A DNA stretch of 64,000 nucleotides from DASXAQ01 sp036406615 (GTDB lineage: Bacteria > Actinomycetota > UBA4738): NCBI GenBank assembly GCA_036406615.1, contig DASXAQ010000103.1:1-64000 (forward strand), read 5' to 3'. The notes beneath the pieces are model-generated. The model saw only the letters and a list, made by a program, of their open reading frames with translations. It was not told the DNA's origin and made no database searches. This document shows, piece after piece, positions 19,320 through 28,679 of this stretch (its first letter is position 1; each line of letters opens with the position of its first letter). The position numbers and the translations under genes are program-made.

Positions 19320-19601
19320 TCAGCCGGTCGAGCCGTCGGCAGAGTCGGTCTCGGCCGCGAGCGTTCCGGACGCCGCTTCGGCAAGCAGCTCCCGCGCGGC
19401 GGCCTCGTCCTGTTCGAACACCCACAGGTACACGGCACCGGTCTTGTAGACGCCCTCGCCTTCGCCCTTCATCAGCACGGGGATGCCCGCGGACTCCAAC
19501 AGGCCCTTGGCCAGCTCCGCCTCGGGCAGCGAGCCCGAGGTGAACACGCGCACGAGCTTGCTCGCGTCGAGCTCCGGGTTGGGTTCGTCCATTGGCTCCA
19601 T
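19320..19601 (-). CDS. DUF2007-type small protein (putative signal-transducing)
   Basis: About 93 residues. Contains the DUF2007 pattern: LVRVFTSGSLPEAELAKGLLESAGIPVLM followed by YLWVFEQDEAAARELL. This family (also called putative signal transducing protein) has a ferredoxin-like fold and no established reaction. Convergent with rpsI and divergent from glmM, whose start lies 23 bases away. The start is uncertain: ATG at 19601 or 19592; an upstream ATG at 19631 would overlap glmM. Confidence 0.75.
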   Translation of the reverse strand: MEPMDEPNPELDASKLVRVFTSGSLPEAELAKGLLESAGIPVLMKGEGEGVYKTGAVYLWVFEQDEAAARELLAEAASGTLAAETDSADGSTG

Positions 19602-19624
19602 GGCGCCCCCGTAAGATAGCCCAT

Positions 19625-20965
19625 ATGCCAAGGCTGTTCGGAACCGACGGCATCCGGCTCATCGCGAACTCCGAGCTCACCGGCGACCTCGCCCATGGAA
19701 TCGGTCGTGCCGCGATCGTCGCGCTGAACGAATCGCGCGGCCGGCGTCCGCGCATCGCGGTGGGGCGCGACACGCGCGCGTCGGGCGAGTTCCTGGAGGC
19801 GGCGCTCGTCTCGGGCATCTGTTCCGCGGGCGGCGACGCGCTGCTGCTCGGCGTCGTGACCACGCCGGGCGTCGCGTTCCTGACCCGCGACCTCGAAGCG
19901 ACCGCCGGGATCGTGATCTCGGCGTCGCACAACCCCGTGGAGTACAACGGCATCAAGATCTTCGGCGCGAACGGATACAAGCTGCCGGACGAGGTGGAGG
20001 ACGACATCGAACGCACGCTGTCGGCGGACGACGGTCCCCGGCCGACGGGGCGGGGCATCGGCAGGATCCGGCCGGCGGCGGACGCGCACCGGCGGTACCT
20101 GGACCACCTGGCCGGCGCGGCCGAGGGGACGCTCGACGGGATGCGGCTGGTCGTCGACTGCGCCAACGGGTCGGCCTCGGCGGACGCGCCGGCGCTGTTC
20201 CGCCGACTCGGGGCCGACGTCGTCGAGCTGAACGCCGAACCGGACGGGTGGAACATCAACGAGGGCGGCGGCGCGACGCAGCCGGAGGCCATGGCGGCCA
20301 CGGTCGTCGCCGCGTCGGCCGACGCCGGCGTTGCGTTCGACGGCGACGCCGACCGCGCGATCTTCGCCGACGCCGAGGGCAACGTGATCGACGGCGACCA
20401 GGTGCTCGCCGCGTGCGCGGTGGCGATGCACGAGGACGGCGCGCTTCCCGGCGACCAGGTCGTTGCCACGGTGATGTCGAACCTCGGGCTGCGCCGGTGC
20501 CTGCACGAGGCCGGCGTGGCGATGCTTGAGACCCGGGTCGGCGACCGCTACGTGCTCGAGGAGATGCTCCGATCCGGCGCGGCGCTCGGCGGCGAGCAGT
20601 CCGGGCATGTCATCTTCATGGCGCATGCCACCACGGGCGACGGGCTGCTCACGGGCGTGCACTTCCTCACCCTCGCCACGCGTCGCGGCGTTCCGGTGTC
20701 GAAGCTGGCCGCCACGATGCGCCGATACCCGCAGGCGCTCGTCAACGTCGAGGTCCGCGACCGCGAGGCCCTGGACGGCGCCGACGAGGTCTGGGCGGCG
20801 GTGCGCGGCGCGGAGGGGGCCATGGGCGAGCGAGGCCGCGTCCTGGTGCGGGCGTCGGGGACGGAACCGCTGGTCAGGGTCATGGTGGAGGCCCCCACGC
20901 AGGAGGAGGCCGACGGCTACGCGGAGTCCATCGCGGGCTCCGTCCGGGTGGCCCTCGGCGCCTGA
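19625..20965 (+). CDS. glmM: Phosphoglucosamine mutase
   Basis: 446 residues. Starts RLFGTDGIRLIANSELT; phosphoserine loop ISASHNP with S101; metal loop FDGDADR; sugar loop GEQSGHVIF; C-terminal RASGTEPLVRVMVEA. Converts GlcN-6-P to GlcN-1-P for UDP-GlcNAc and peptidoglycan. ATG at 19625 gives the family N terminus. A TAAGAT (19612-19617) ends 7 bases before this ATG, so the mRNA may be leaderless. Confidence 0.97.
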   Translation: MPRLFGTDGIRLIANSELTGDLAHGIGRAAIVALNESRGRRPRIAVGRDTRASGEFLEAALVSGICSAGGDALLLGVVTTPGVAFLTRDLEATAGIVISASHNPVEYNGIKIFGANGYKLPDEVEDDIERTLSADDGPRPTGRGIGRIRPAADAHRRYLDHLAGAAEGTLDGMRLVVDCANGSASADAPALFRRLGADVVELNAEPDGWNINEGGGATQPEAMAATVVAASADAGVAFDGDADRAIFADAEGNVIDGDQVLAACAVAMHEDGALPGDQVVATVMSNLGLRRCLHEAGVAMLETRVGDRYVLEEMLRSGAALGGEQSGHVIFMAHATTGDGLLTGVHFLTLATRRGVPVSKLAATMRRYPQALVNVEVRDREALDGADEVWAAVRGAEGAMGERGRVLVRASGTEPLVRVMVEAPTQEEADGYAESIAGSVRVALGA

Positions 20966-21013
20966 ATCGCGTCCCCGGGCGGTCCCGGCCGCCGGGGTAC
21001 CATGGACCGTCGC

Positions 21014-22840
21014 ATGTGCGGGATCGTCGCCTACGTGGGGCCCGAGCAGGCCCTTCCCATCCTGATCGAGGGGCTTCGGCGTCTCGAATATCGCGGCTAC
21101 GATTCGGCCGGTGTCGCCGTCGTGGATGGCGGCCTGGGGGTCGTGAAGCGTGCCGGCAAGCTGTCGGAGCTCGAGGCGGCCCTGGCCGAGCACGGGTCCC
21201 CCGCCGGCACGACCGGGATGGGCCACACGCGCTGGGCGACGCACGGCGCGCCCACCGACCGCAACGCGCACCCGCACCTGGACTGCTCCGGCGCGGTCGC
21301 CGTCATCCACAACGGGATCATCGAGAACTACCAGTCGCTGCGCGAGGGCCTGGCCAAGTCCGGTCACCGCCTGGTTTCCGAGACCGACACCGAGTGCGTC
21401 GCACACCTGATCGAAGACGTGTACGCCGGCGACCTGGCCGCCGCCGTTCGATCGGCCGTCGCGCAGCTGACCGGCGCCTACGCGCTGGTCGTCACCCACG
21501 CCGCGCAGCCCGGCGTCGTCGTCGGCGCGAAGGTCTCGTCCCCGCTCGTCGTCGGCCTGGGGGACGGGGAGAACCTGCTGGCCTCCGACATCCCGGCGCT
21601 GCTGTCGCGGACGTCGAGCTTCGTGCCGGTCGACGAGAACCAGATCGTCGAGATCCGGCCCGACGCCGTGCGCATCACCGACCTGGACGGCGGCGATGTC
21701 GAGATCACGCCGATGGAGGTCACGTGGGACCTGGCGGCCGCGCAGAAGGGCGGCTACCCCGACTTCATGCTGAAGGAGATCCACGAGCAGCCCGCGGCGG
21801 TCGCCGACACGCTGCGGGGGCGCATCGGGGCGCACGGCCGGCTGGAGCTCGACGAGCTGTCCATGCGCGAGGACCAGATCCGCGACGTCGACAAGGTGTT
21901 CGTGGTGGCGTGCGGGACGGCGTTTCACGCGGGACTCGTGGCGAAGTACGCGATCGAGCACTGGGTTCGGATGCCGGTCGAGATCGAGATCGCCAGCGAG
22001 TTCCGCTATCGCGACCCCGTCCTCGACGCGCGCACGCTGACGCTCGGCGTGTCGCAGTCGGGCGAGACGATCGACACCCTGGAGGCGGTCCGCCACGCGC
22101 GTCGCCAGGAGTCGCACGTGATCGCGATCTCGAACACCGTCGGCTCCTCGATCGCACGGGAGTCCGACGGTGTGCTGTACACGCACGCGGGGCCCGAGGT
22201 CGGCGTGGCGGCGACGAAGACGTTCGCGACCCAGATGGCCGCGCTGCACCTGACGGCGCTGTACCTGGCGCAGGTCCGCGGCACGCTGTTCCCGGAAGAG
22301 ATCGCCGAGCGCGTCGCGATGATGCGGCGCCTGCCCGAGCAGGTGCAGCGCGCGCTTGGGCTGGAGGAGCAGGCGCGCGCGCTTGCCGAGCGCTACGGCA
22401 GCGCGCGCGACGTGTTGTTCATCGGCCGGCACACGGGGTATCCGGCGGCGCTCGAGGGCGCGCTGAAGCTCAAGGAGATCTCGTACATCCACGCGGAGGG
22501 CTACCCCGGCGGTGAGCTGAAGCACGGGCCCATCGCCCTCGTGGAGCCCGGGGTGCCGGTCGTGGCCGTCGCCACGGAATGTCACGTGCGTCCGAAGATG
22601 CTGTCGAACATCCAGGAGGTGAAGGCACGCGGGGCGGAGGTGATCGCGGTGGCCACCGAGGGCGATGCCGAGATCGCCGCGCTCGCCGACCACGTCCTGT
22701 ACGTGCCGCGAACCGACGAGCTGCTGTCGCCGATCGTCGTGTCCGTGCCGCTGCAACTGTTCGCGTACCACGCGGCCAAGCTCCGCGGCTGCGACGTCGA
22801 CCAGCCGCGGAACCTGGCCAAGAGCGTGACGGTCGAGTAG
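21014..22840 (+). CDS. glmS: Glutamine-fructose-6-phosphate aminotransferase (isomerizing)
   Basis: 608 residues. ATG at 21014 puts the catalytic Cys at position 2 (MCGIVAYVG), needed for the N-terminal glutaminase; the upstream ATG at 21002 would bury it. Two SIS domains follow (GTAFHAGLVAKYAIEHW and SQSGETIDTLEAVRHAR), with the C-terminal QLFAYHAAKLRGCDVDQPRNLAKSVTVE. Makes GlcN-6-P, the step before GlmM. TACCAT at 20998-21003 could be a -10 element. Confidence 0.97.
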   Translation: MCGIVAYVGPEQALPILIEGLRRLEYRGYDSAGVAVVDGGLGVVKRAGKLSELEAALAEHGSPAGTTGMGHTRWATHGAPTDRNAHPHLDCSGAVAVIHNGIIENYQSLREGLAKSGHRLVSETDTECVAHLIEDVYAGDLAAAVRSAVAQLTGAYALVVTHAAQPGVVVGAKVSSPLVVGLGDGENLLASDIPALLSRTSSFVPVDENQIVEIRPDAVRITDLDGGDVEITPMEVTWDLAAAQKGGYPDFMLKEIHEQPAAVADTLRGRIGAHGRLELDELSMREDQIRDVDKVFVVACGTAFHAGLVAKYAIEHWVRMPVEIEIASEFRYRDPVLDARTLTLGVSQSGETIDTLEAVRHARRQESHVIAISNTVGSSIARESDGVLYTHAGPEVGVAATKTFATQMAALHLTALYLAQVRGTLFPEEIAERVAMMRRLPEQVQRALGLEEQARALAERYGSARDVLFIGRHTGYPAALEGALKLKEISYIHAEGYPGGELKHGPIALVEPGVPVVAVATECHVRPKMLSNIQEVKARGAEVIAVATEGDAEIAALADHVLYVPRTDELLSPIVVSVPLQLFAYHAAKLRGCDVDQPRNLAKSVTVE

Positions 22841-22859
22841 TGGCCGCGCGCTGAGGCCC

Positions 22860-23234
22860 ATGGACGTCGTCGGCATCGGCGTGGATCTCGTCGACGTGCA
22901 GCGGGTCCAGCGGATGCTCGATCGCCATCCCACGTTCGCGCCCCGCGTGTTCACGCCGCAGGAGATCGAGTACTGCGACCGTCAGGGTAGTCCCGCGGAG
23001 AGCTACGCGGCGCGGTGGGCCGCACGCGAGGCGTGCCGAAAGGCGCTCGGCGGCGTGCGCGGCATGCGCTGGCACGAGGTGCGCGTCGATCGCGCGCCCA
23101 CCGGCGCGCCGGCGCTGGCGTTGAGCGGCAACGTCGCGCGGCGGGCGGCCGCCCTGGGCGTGACCGAGGTGAAGGTGGCGCTCACGCACGAGCGCCGGAT
23201 GGCGGCGGCGTTCTGCGTCGCGGTGACCGCCTGA
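22860..23234 (+). CDS. acpS: Holo-[acyl-carrier-protein] synthase
   Basis: 124 residues. GIGVDLVDVQRV (metal Asp) and RWAAREACRKALGG (conserved Arg/Glu helix) are the AcpS signatures. Transfers 4'-phosphopantetheine from CoA to acyl carrier protein. Its stop overlaps the ATG of the next gene, in the conserved actinobacterial order glmS-acpS-nnr-alr. Confidence 0.94.
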   Translation: MDVVGIGVDLVDVQRVQRMLDRHPTFAPRVFTPQEIEYCDRQGSPAESYAARWAAREACRKALGGVRGMRWHEVRVDRAPTGAPALALSGNVARRAAALGVTEVKVALTHERRMAAAFCVAVTA

Positions 23235-24781
23235 TGCTGCCGATCCTGACGCCCGCGCAGGCCATGGCGCTGGACCGCGACGCCGCCGCGCGCGGCGTCG
23301 CCGTCCTGGATCTGATGGAGCGCGCGGGCCGCGCGGTGGCCCGCGCGGCCCAGGACATCGCCGGCGGCGCCTACGGCCGGCGGGCGGTCGTGGTGTGCGG
23401 GAGTGGCAACAACGGCGGCGACGGACTCGTCGCGGCCCGGCACCTCGAACGCGCGGGGTTGGGCGTGACCGCGGTGCTGATCGCCGGACCTTCGTCGTTC
23501 GCCGGCCCGGCCGCGGAGAACTTCCGGCGCTTCCACGCGTCCGGCGGCCGCTGGCGCACCCTCGGCGAGGGTTCCCCCGGCATGGTGGGCTTGCGGCGCG
23601 AGCTGTCGCGGGCCGACGTCGCGATCGATGCGATGTTCGGCACCGGCTTCCACGGTCCCGCCGCGGGCACGGCCGCCGCCGCGATCGAGGCCGTCAACGC
23701 CTCGGCCGCCGCCGTCGTGGCCGTGGACATCCCCTCCGGCGTGGACGGGGAGAGCGGCGCGGTCGCCGGCCCCGCGATCGAGGCCGACACGACGGTGACC
23801 TTCGGCGCGCTCAAGCCGGGCGTTGCCTTCTACCCCGGCGCCGCCTTCGCCGGCGAGGTGCTCGTCGCCGACATCGGGTTCCCGCCGGACCTGGTGCGAA
23901 GCGATCTGGTGCTCGTCGAATCGCGCGATGTGGCGCCGCCGGTCGTCGACCGGGAAGCGCACAAGCGCTCGCGGGGGACGGCCTTGATCGTTGCGGGGTC
24001 GCGGCGGATGACCGGCGCCGCGGCGTTGTGCGCGTCCTCCGCCGGACGGGCCGGCGCGGGCCTGGTGGTGCTCGCCGTGCCGGAGAGCATCGTGCCCGTC
24101 GTGCAGGGCCTGGTGCCCGAGGCGGTCTTCGCGCCCCTGCCCGAGACGCCGGAGGGAACGATCGCGGCATCTGCCGTGTCGCAGGTCCTCGAGCGCGCGG
24201 CGGATGCGCACGCGGTGGCGATCGGGCCGGGGCTGACGACGAACGAGGAGACGGCGCAGGCGGTTCGCCGCCTGGTTGCCGAGTGCGAGCGCCCGATGGT
24301 GGTGGACGCCGACGGCCTCGGCGCGTTCGCCGGCCGCGCCGAGCTGCTCGCGGAGCGCCGGGCGCCCGCCGTGCTGACGCCGCACGCCGGCGAGTTCGGC
24401 CGGCTGGTCGGCATGTCCGCGCAGGACGTCGGCGCCGATCGCGTCGGCCTGGTGCGAAAGGCCGCCGAGGAGCTTCGATGCACGGTGCTGCTCAAGGGGC
24501 CGCGCACGCTCGTGGCCGACCCCGACGGCATCGTGCGCGTGAACCCGACCGGCGGACCCTCGCTGGCGACCGGGGGGACCGGCGACGTGCTCACGGGGAT
24601 GGTGGCGGCGCACCTGGCCGCGCGCCGTGGCGAGCCGACGACCGTCGCGGTCGCCGCCGCGTTCGAGCACGGGCTCGCCGGGGACCTCGCGGCCTCGGAG
24701 CTCGGCGACGGGATGGTGGCCTCGGACCTGCTGCGGTTCGTGCCGGTCGCGGTCTTCCGGCGGTTCGCGGGGCCGTCGTGA
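23234..24781 (+). CDS. nnr: Bifunctional NAD(P)H-hydrate epimerase / ADP-dependent dehydratase
   Basis: 515 residues. N-terminal YjeF_N domain (about 1-215) with GSGNNGGDGLVAARHL; C-terminal ribokinase-like dehydratase domain (about 220-505) with KRSRGTALIVAGSRRMTGAA and the catalytic GTGDVLTGMVAAHLA region. Repairs hydrated NAD(P)H. The start overlaps acpS (TGATG) and the stop overlaps alr by 4 bases. Confidence 0.95.
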   Translation: MLPILTPAQAMALDRDAAARGVAVLDLMERAGRAVARAAQDIAGGAYGRRAVVVCGSGNNGGDGLVAARHLERAGLGVTAVLIAGPSSFAGPAAENFRRFHASGGRWRTLGEGSPGMVGLRRELSRADVAIDAMFGTGFHGPAAGTAAAAIEAVNASAAAVVAVDIPSGVDGESGAVAGPAIEADTTVTFGALKPGVAFYPGAAFAGEVLVADIGFPPDLVRSDLVLVESRDVAPPVVDREAHKRSRGTALIVAGSRRMTGAAALCASSAGRAGAGLVVLAVPESIVPVVQGLVPEAVFAPLPETPEGTIAASAVSQVLERAADAHAVAIGPGLTTNEETAQAVRRLVAECERPMVVDADGLGAFAGRAELLAERRAPAVLTPHAGEFGRLVGMSAQDVGADRVGLVRKAAEELRCTVLLKGPRTLVADPDGIVRVNPTGGPSLATGGTGDVLTGMVAAHLAARRGEPTTVAVAAAFEHGLAGDLAASELGDGMVASDLLRFVPVAVFRRFAGPS

Positions 24782-25932
24782 CCGTGGGCGCGGCGCCCCC
24801 CTCGACGCACGCGCGCGGACGATTCCGCCCGACCGTCGCGACGATCGACCTGGATGCCGTTCGGCACAACGTGTCGCTGATCCGGCCGGCCGGGGCCGCG
24901 CTCATGGCGGTGGTCAAGGCCGACGGCTACGGGCACGGCGCGTCCGAGGTGGCGCGTGCCGCCCTGGAGGCCGGCGCCGCGTGGCTCGGCGTGGCACTGG
25001 TCGAGGAGGGCATTCGGCTTCGCGACTCCGGGATCGATGCGCCGGTCCTGGTGCTTGCCGAGTTTCCGCCGGGTTCGGAGGCCGACGCGCTCGCGGCCGG
25101 CCTGACGCCCACCGTGTACTCGCCGGAAGCGATCCGCGCGATCGCCGGCGCGCGCGGGTCGGCGCATCCCATCGGACCCGTCGGCGTCCACATCAAGGTG
25201 GATACCGGCATGCACCGCGTCGGCGCCGCGCCCGGCGATGCCGCCGGGCTCGTTCGCGCTGCCGTCGCTGCCGGGCTGAGCGTCGATGGGCTGTGGACGC
25301 ACCTTGCCGTGGCCGACGAGGGCGGCGACCCGTACACGGACCGGCAGCTCGAGCGGTTCCGCGCCGCGGCGGCGGAGGTCGCGGCCGACGGCGTCCGTCC
25401 GATCCTGCACGCGGCGAACAGCGCCGCGCTCCTGTCGCGCCCCGACGCCCACTTCGATCTCGTTCGCGCCGGCATCGCGGTGTACGGCCTGTCGCCGGAT
25501 CCGGCGCTCGATTCCGGGGCAGCCGGCCTTCGCCCCGCCATGTCGTGGACGAGCCGCGTGTCGTTCGTGAAGCGCCTCGCGGGGGCCGAGGCCCTCGGCT
25601 ACGGGCTTCGGTACCGCCTCGACCGCCGGGCGAACGTTGCGACGGTGCCCGTCGGGTACGGCGACGGGTACGCGCGCGCGCTGTCCGGCCGGGCTTCGGT
25701 GCTGATCCGTGGCCGCCGTCGCCCGGTCGCCGGCACGATCTCGATGGACCAGCTGCTCGTGGACGTCGGCGACGATCCGGTGCGGGCCGGCGAGGAGGTC
25801 GTGCTGCTCGGCCGGCAGGGCGATGAGGAGATCACCGCCGGGGAGCTCGCGCGGCTCGCGGGCACGATCGCGTACGAGGTGGTCTGCGCCGTCGGGCGAC
25901 GCGTCCCCAGGGAGTACGTGCATGTCGGGTGA
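24778..25932 (+). CDS. alr: Alanine racemase
   Basis: 384 residues, GTG start. PLP-binding Lys in AVVKADGYGHGA; VDTGMHRVG; catalytic Tyr region VPVGYGDGYARAL; C-terminal GTISMDQLLVDVG. Interconverts L- and D-alanine for peptidoglycan. A roughly 17-residue variable N terminus precedes the RPTVATIDLDAVRHNV core. Overlaps nnr (4 bases) and the hydrolase gene (11 bases). Confidence 0.96.
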   Translation: MTVGAAPPSTHARGRFRPTVATIDLDAVRHNVSLIRPAGAALMAVVKADGYGHGASEVARAALEAGAAWLGVALVEEGIRLRDSGIDAPVLVLAEFPPGSEADALAAGLTPTVYSPEAIRAIAGARGSAHPIGPVGVHIKVDTGMHRVGAAPGDAAGLVRAAVAAGLSVDGLWTHLAVADEGGDPYTDRQLERFRAAAAEVAADGVRPILHAANSAALLSRPDAHFDLVRAGIAVYGLSPDPALDSGAAGLRPAMSWTSRVSFVKRLAGAEALGYGLRYRLDRRANVATVPVGYGDGYARALSGRASVLIRGRRRPVAGTISMDQLLVDVGDDPVRAGEEVVLLGRQGDEEITAGELARLAGTIAYEVVCAVGRRVPREYVHVG

Positions 25933-27091
25933 CGCCCGGCCCACCGACGGCGCCGGAGCGAACGACGCGACGGGCCCGGCGCCCGGCCGCGGGGCGTGGG
26001 CCGCGCTCGCGAAACCCCTGGCCGCGGCCGCGCTCGCTCTCGGCGCCCTCGCGATCGGCGCCGCGGTCGAGCGCGCGGTCGTCCGGCGGGCGCGATCGGT
26101 GCCGGACCCGTCCGCGGGGGATCCGCTGGCCGAGCGGCCGGGCGCGAACCGGATGGTCGCCTCCTTCGACGGCACGCGGCTGGCCGTCGCCCAGATCGGT
26201 CCCGGTGCGACGGAGACCGCGGGGCGCCGGGGTGGGAGCCGCACGTCCGAGCCCACGCTGGTGTTCCTCCACGGCTTCAGCCTGGACGTCGCCGCGTGGC
26301 ACTACCAGTGGACGCACTTCTCCGAACGCTACCGCTGCGTGCTGTACGACGCGCGCGGGCACGGCGACAGCGAACGCGCGGCGAGCGGCGACTACTCCGT
26401 CGAGGCGCTCGGCCGCGACCTGCTGGCGGTGATGGACGCCGCGTGCGGCGACGCGCCGGCCGTGCTGATCGGCCACAGCATGGGCGGCATGACGATCCTG
26501 TCGCTTGCGGCGGTGCGCCCCGAAGCGTTCGGCGATCGGATCGCCGGCGTCGTGCTCGCCGACACGGCCGCCAGCGACGTGGTGCAGGAAGGCGCGGGCG
26601 GGATGCTCGCGCGACTCGAGGCGGCGCTGCGCCCGTCGGTGCGAGCCCTCGCCGGTGACCGCGCGCGTGCGGAGCGGGTGCGCACGCTCGCCGCCGCGCG
26701 CCGCGCGGACCTGGCGTTCCTGGTCGCGCGCGCGACGAACTTCGCGCCGGGCGCGCCGCCGTCGCTCGTCGACCACGTCGTGCGCGCGGCGCTGGCCGCC
26801 GACGTGGAGATCTGGCCCAAGCTGCTGCCGGGCCTGGTGGCCGTCGACCTTCGCCCGGCGCTGCGGGACGTGCGCGTGCCGGCGCTGGTCGTCGCGGGGG
26901 CGCGGGATCGGATGACGTCGTCGAGGTCGGCCGTCGCGCTGGCCGGGGACCTTCCGGACGCGCGGGCGGTGATCCTGGACGGCGCGGGTCACGCCGCGCC
27001 GCTGGAGCAGCCGGCGGCGTTCAACGACGAGGTCGGCCGCTTCCTGGATGGGCTCGCGCAGCGGCGCGGGGCGCGGCGGCGGGCCGGATGA
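25922..27091 (+). CDS. Membrane-anchored alpha/beta hydrolase
   Basis: 389 residues. A hydrophobic segment at about 27-48 (LAAAALALGALAIGAAVERAVV) is probably an N-terminal membrane anchor. The alpha/beta-hydrolase fold follows: HGFSLDVAAWHYQW oxyanion region, nucleophile Ser in GHSMGG, likely acid Asp in AGARDRM and His in GAGHAAPLEQ. Such a hydrolase between alr and tsaE is conserved in Actinomycetota; the substrate is unknown. ATG lies within the end of alr. Confidence 0.9.
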   Translation: MSGDARPTDGAGANDATGPAPGRGAWAALAKPLAAAALALGALAIGAAVERAVVRRARSVPDPSAGDPLAERPGANRMVASFDGTRLAVAQIGPGATETAGRRGGSRTSEPTLVFLHGFSLDVAAWHYQWTHFSERYRCVLYDARGHGDSERAASGDYSVEALGRDLLAVMDAACGDAPAVLIGHSMGGMTILSLAAVRPEAFGDRIAGVVLADTAASDVVQEGAGGMLARLEAALRPSVRALAGDRARAERVRTLAAARRADLAFLVARATNFAPGAPPSLVDHVVRAALAADVEIWPKLLPGLVAVDLRPALRDVRVPALVVAGARDRMTSSRSAVALAGDLPDARAVILDGAGHAAPLEQPAAFNDEVGRFLDGLAQRRGARRRAG

Positions 27092-28041
27092 TCACGCGCG
27101 TCCCGGGGATCCGTGTGGGCCACTGGACAGACTTGGCCGGCCTGACGGGATGCACCGTGGTGCTGACCCCCCCGGGCACCGTGGGTTCCGGCGAGGTCCG
27201 CGGCGGAGCGCCGGGCACGCGCGAGACCGACCTGCTCCGGCCGGGCACGCTGGTGCAGGAGGTGAACGCCGTCCTGCTCACGGGCGGCAGCGCGTTCGGC
27301 CTGGCCGCCGCCGACGGCGTGATGTCGTACCTCGAATCCCGCGGCGAGGGCTACGACGCGGGCGTGGCGCGCGTGCCGATCGTTCCCGCGGCGGTGCTGT
27401 TCGACCTGGACGTGGGCGACCCGGCGGCCAGGCCGGGTGCCGAGGACGGCCGCGCGGCGTGCGAGGCCGCCGCCGACGGTGACGTCGCCGAGGGCAACGT
27501 GGGGGCCGGGACCGGCGCGACGGTGGCCAAGCTCAACGGCCGCGACGGGGCGTTGAAGGGCGGGATCGGCTCCGCATCGGCCGAGGCCGGCGGGCTGATC
27601 GTCGGCGCGATCGCCGCCGTGAACGCCCTCGGCGAGATCGTGGACGAGGACGGCTCGACGCTGGCCGCCTCCCGGATCCCCGCGCCGGCCAACGACGCCG
27701 TCCCGTCGACGAGCGAGGCATCGCCGCCGGGCGACCAGCCGCCGACCGCCGGGACGAACACGACCCTGGTCGTCGTGGCGACGAACGCCCGGCTCGGCAA
27801 GGAGCGCGCACACCTGCTCTGCCTCGCGGCGCACGATGGCCTGGCCGCCGCCATCCGCCCGGCGCATACAATCTGGGACGGCGACACGGCCTTCGCGCTC
27901 GCGACGGGTCAGATCGACGCGGACCAGCGTGCGGTCGAGGCGCTGGCGGTCGACGCCGTCGGGGACGCCATCCGGCGGGCGGTGCTCGCCGCGACGGGCG
28001 TACCGGGCTTCCCCTCGGCACGGGAGGTGGCAGGAGCATGA
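27088..28041 (+). CDS. P1 family (DmpA/S58) peptidase
   Basis: 317 residues. ITRVPGIRVGHWTDLAGLTGCTVVL is the family start. GGSAFGLAAADGVM and the GAGTGATVAKL core are conserved, and GTNTTLVVVATN contains the likely self-cleavage and N-terminal nucleophile Thr. Members are aminopeptidases acting on N-terminal D-, L- or beta-amino acids. The ATGA overlaps with the hydrolase and with UDG (4 bases each) indicate one operon. Confidence 0.9.
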   Translation: MITRVPGIRVGHWTDLAGLTGCTVVLTPPGTVGSGEVRGGAPGTRETDLLRPGTLVQEVNAVLLTGGSAFGLAAADGVMSYLESRGEGYDAGVARVPIVPAAVLFDLDVGDPAARPGAEDGRAACEAAADGDVAEGNVGAGTGATVAKLNGRDGALKGGIGSASAEAGGLIVGAIAAVNALGEIVDEDGSTLAASRIPAPANDAVPSTSEASPPGDQPPTAGTNTTLVVVATNARLGKERAHLLCLAAHDGLAAAIRPAHTIWDGDTAFALATGQIDADQRAVEALAVDAVGDAIRRAVLAATGVPGFPSAREVAGA

Positions 28042-28649
28042 CCAATGTGGTCGCGACGCTTGAGGAGGTCGGGGAGCAGGCCGCGACGTGCACGCGGTGC
28101 CGCTTGGCGCAGGGCCGCACCCAGGTGGTGTTCGGCACGGGGAGCCCCGACGCCGACATCATGTTCATCGGCGAGGGCCCCGGCTATCACGAGGACAAGC
28201 AGGGCGAGCCGTTCGTCGGGGCCGCCGGTCAGTTGCTGACGAAGCTGCTCGCCGGCGTGGGCCTGTCGCGCGGCGACGTGTACATCGCGAACGTCGTCAA
28301 GTGCCGGCCGCCGGGCAACCGCGATCCGCTGCCCGACGAGATCGAATCCTGCACGCCGTGGCTGCAGGCGCAGATCGAGCACATCCGCCCGCGCGTGATC
28401 GTGACGCTGGGCAACTTCGCGACCCGGTTCGTCCTCGGCAGGCAGGTCTCGATCAGCCGCGTGCGCGGCGAGCGGTTCGAGATCGACGGCCGCACGGTGG
28501 TCCCCACCTTCCACCCTGCGGCGATCCTGCACGGCGGGGGGGAGTCCAGTGCGCAGATGCAGTCGCTCAAGGGTGACTTCGAGCTCATCAAGCGGATCGC
28601 GGACGAGCCGCCGCCGCCCGAGCCCGAGGAGCAGCTCGGGCTGTTCTGA
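28038..28649 (+). CDS. Family 4 uracil-DNA glycosylase with C-terminal clamp-binding-like motif
   Basis: 203 residues. Motif A GEGPG (45-49) with HED; four Cys for the 4Fe-4S cluster (C18, C21, C89, C105); KCRPPGNRDP; motif B His (H159 in FHPAA). Removes uracil from DNA, starting base-excision repair. The protein ends in QLGLF (199-203) after a Pro/Glu linker, matching the QL-x-LF type beta-clamp-binding motif. In other family members the C terminus is variable. Confidence 0.94.
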   Translation: MTNVVATLEEVGEQAATCTRCRLAQGRTQVVFGTGSPDADIMFIGEGPGYHEDKQGEPFVGAAGQLLTKLLAGVGLSRGDVYIANVVKCRPPGNRDPLPDEIESCTPWLQAQIEHIRPRVIVTLGNFATRFVLGRQVSISRVRGERFEIDGRTVVPTFHPAAILHGGGESSAQMQSLKGDFELIKRIADEPPPPEPEEQLGLF

Positions 28650-28679
28650 GCGGGCGGCCGCGAGGGGGCCTGCCGTCGA

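Noticed and set aside
21002..21013. Upstream ATG for glmS
   Set aside because: It would move the catalytic Cys away from position 2, which GlmS needs after Met removal.
19472..22954. 1160-codon reverse-strand ORF
   Set aside because: Antisense to glmM and glmS, His/Arg/Asp-rich translation without any domain.
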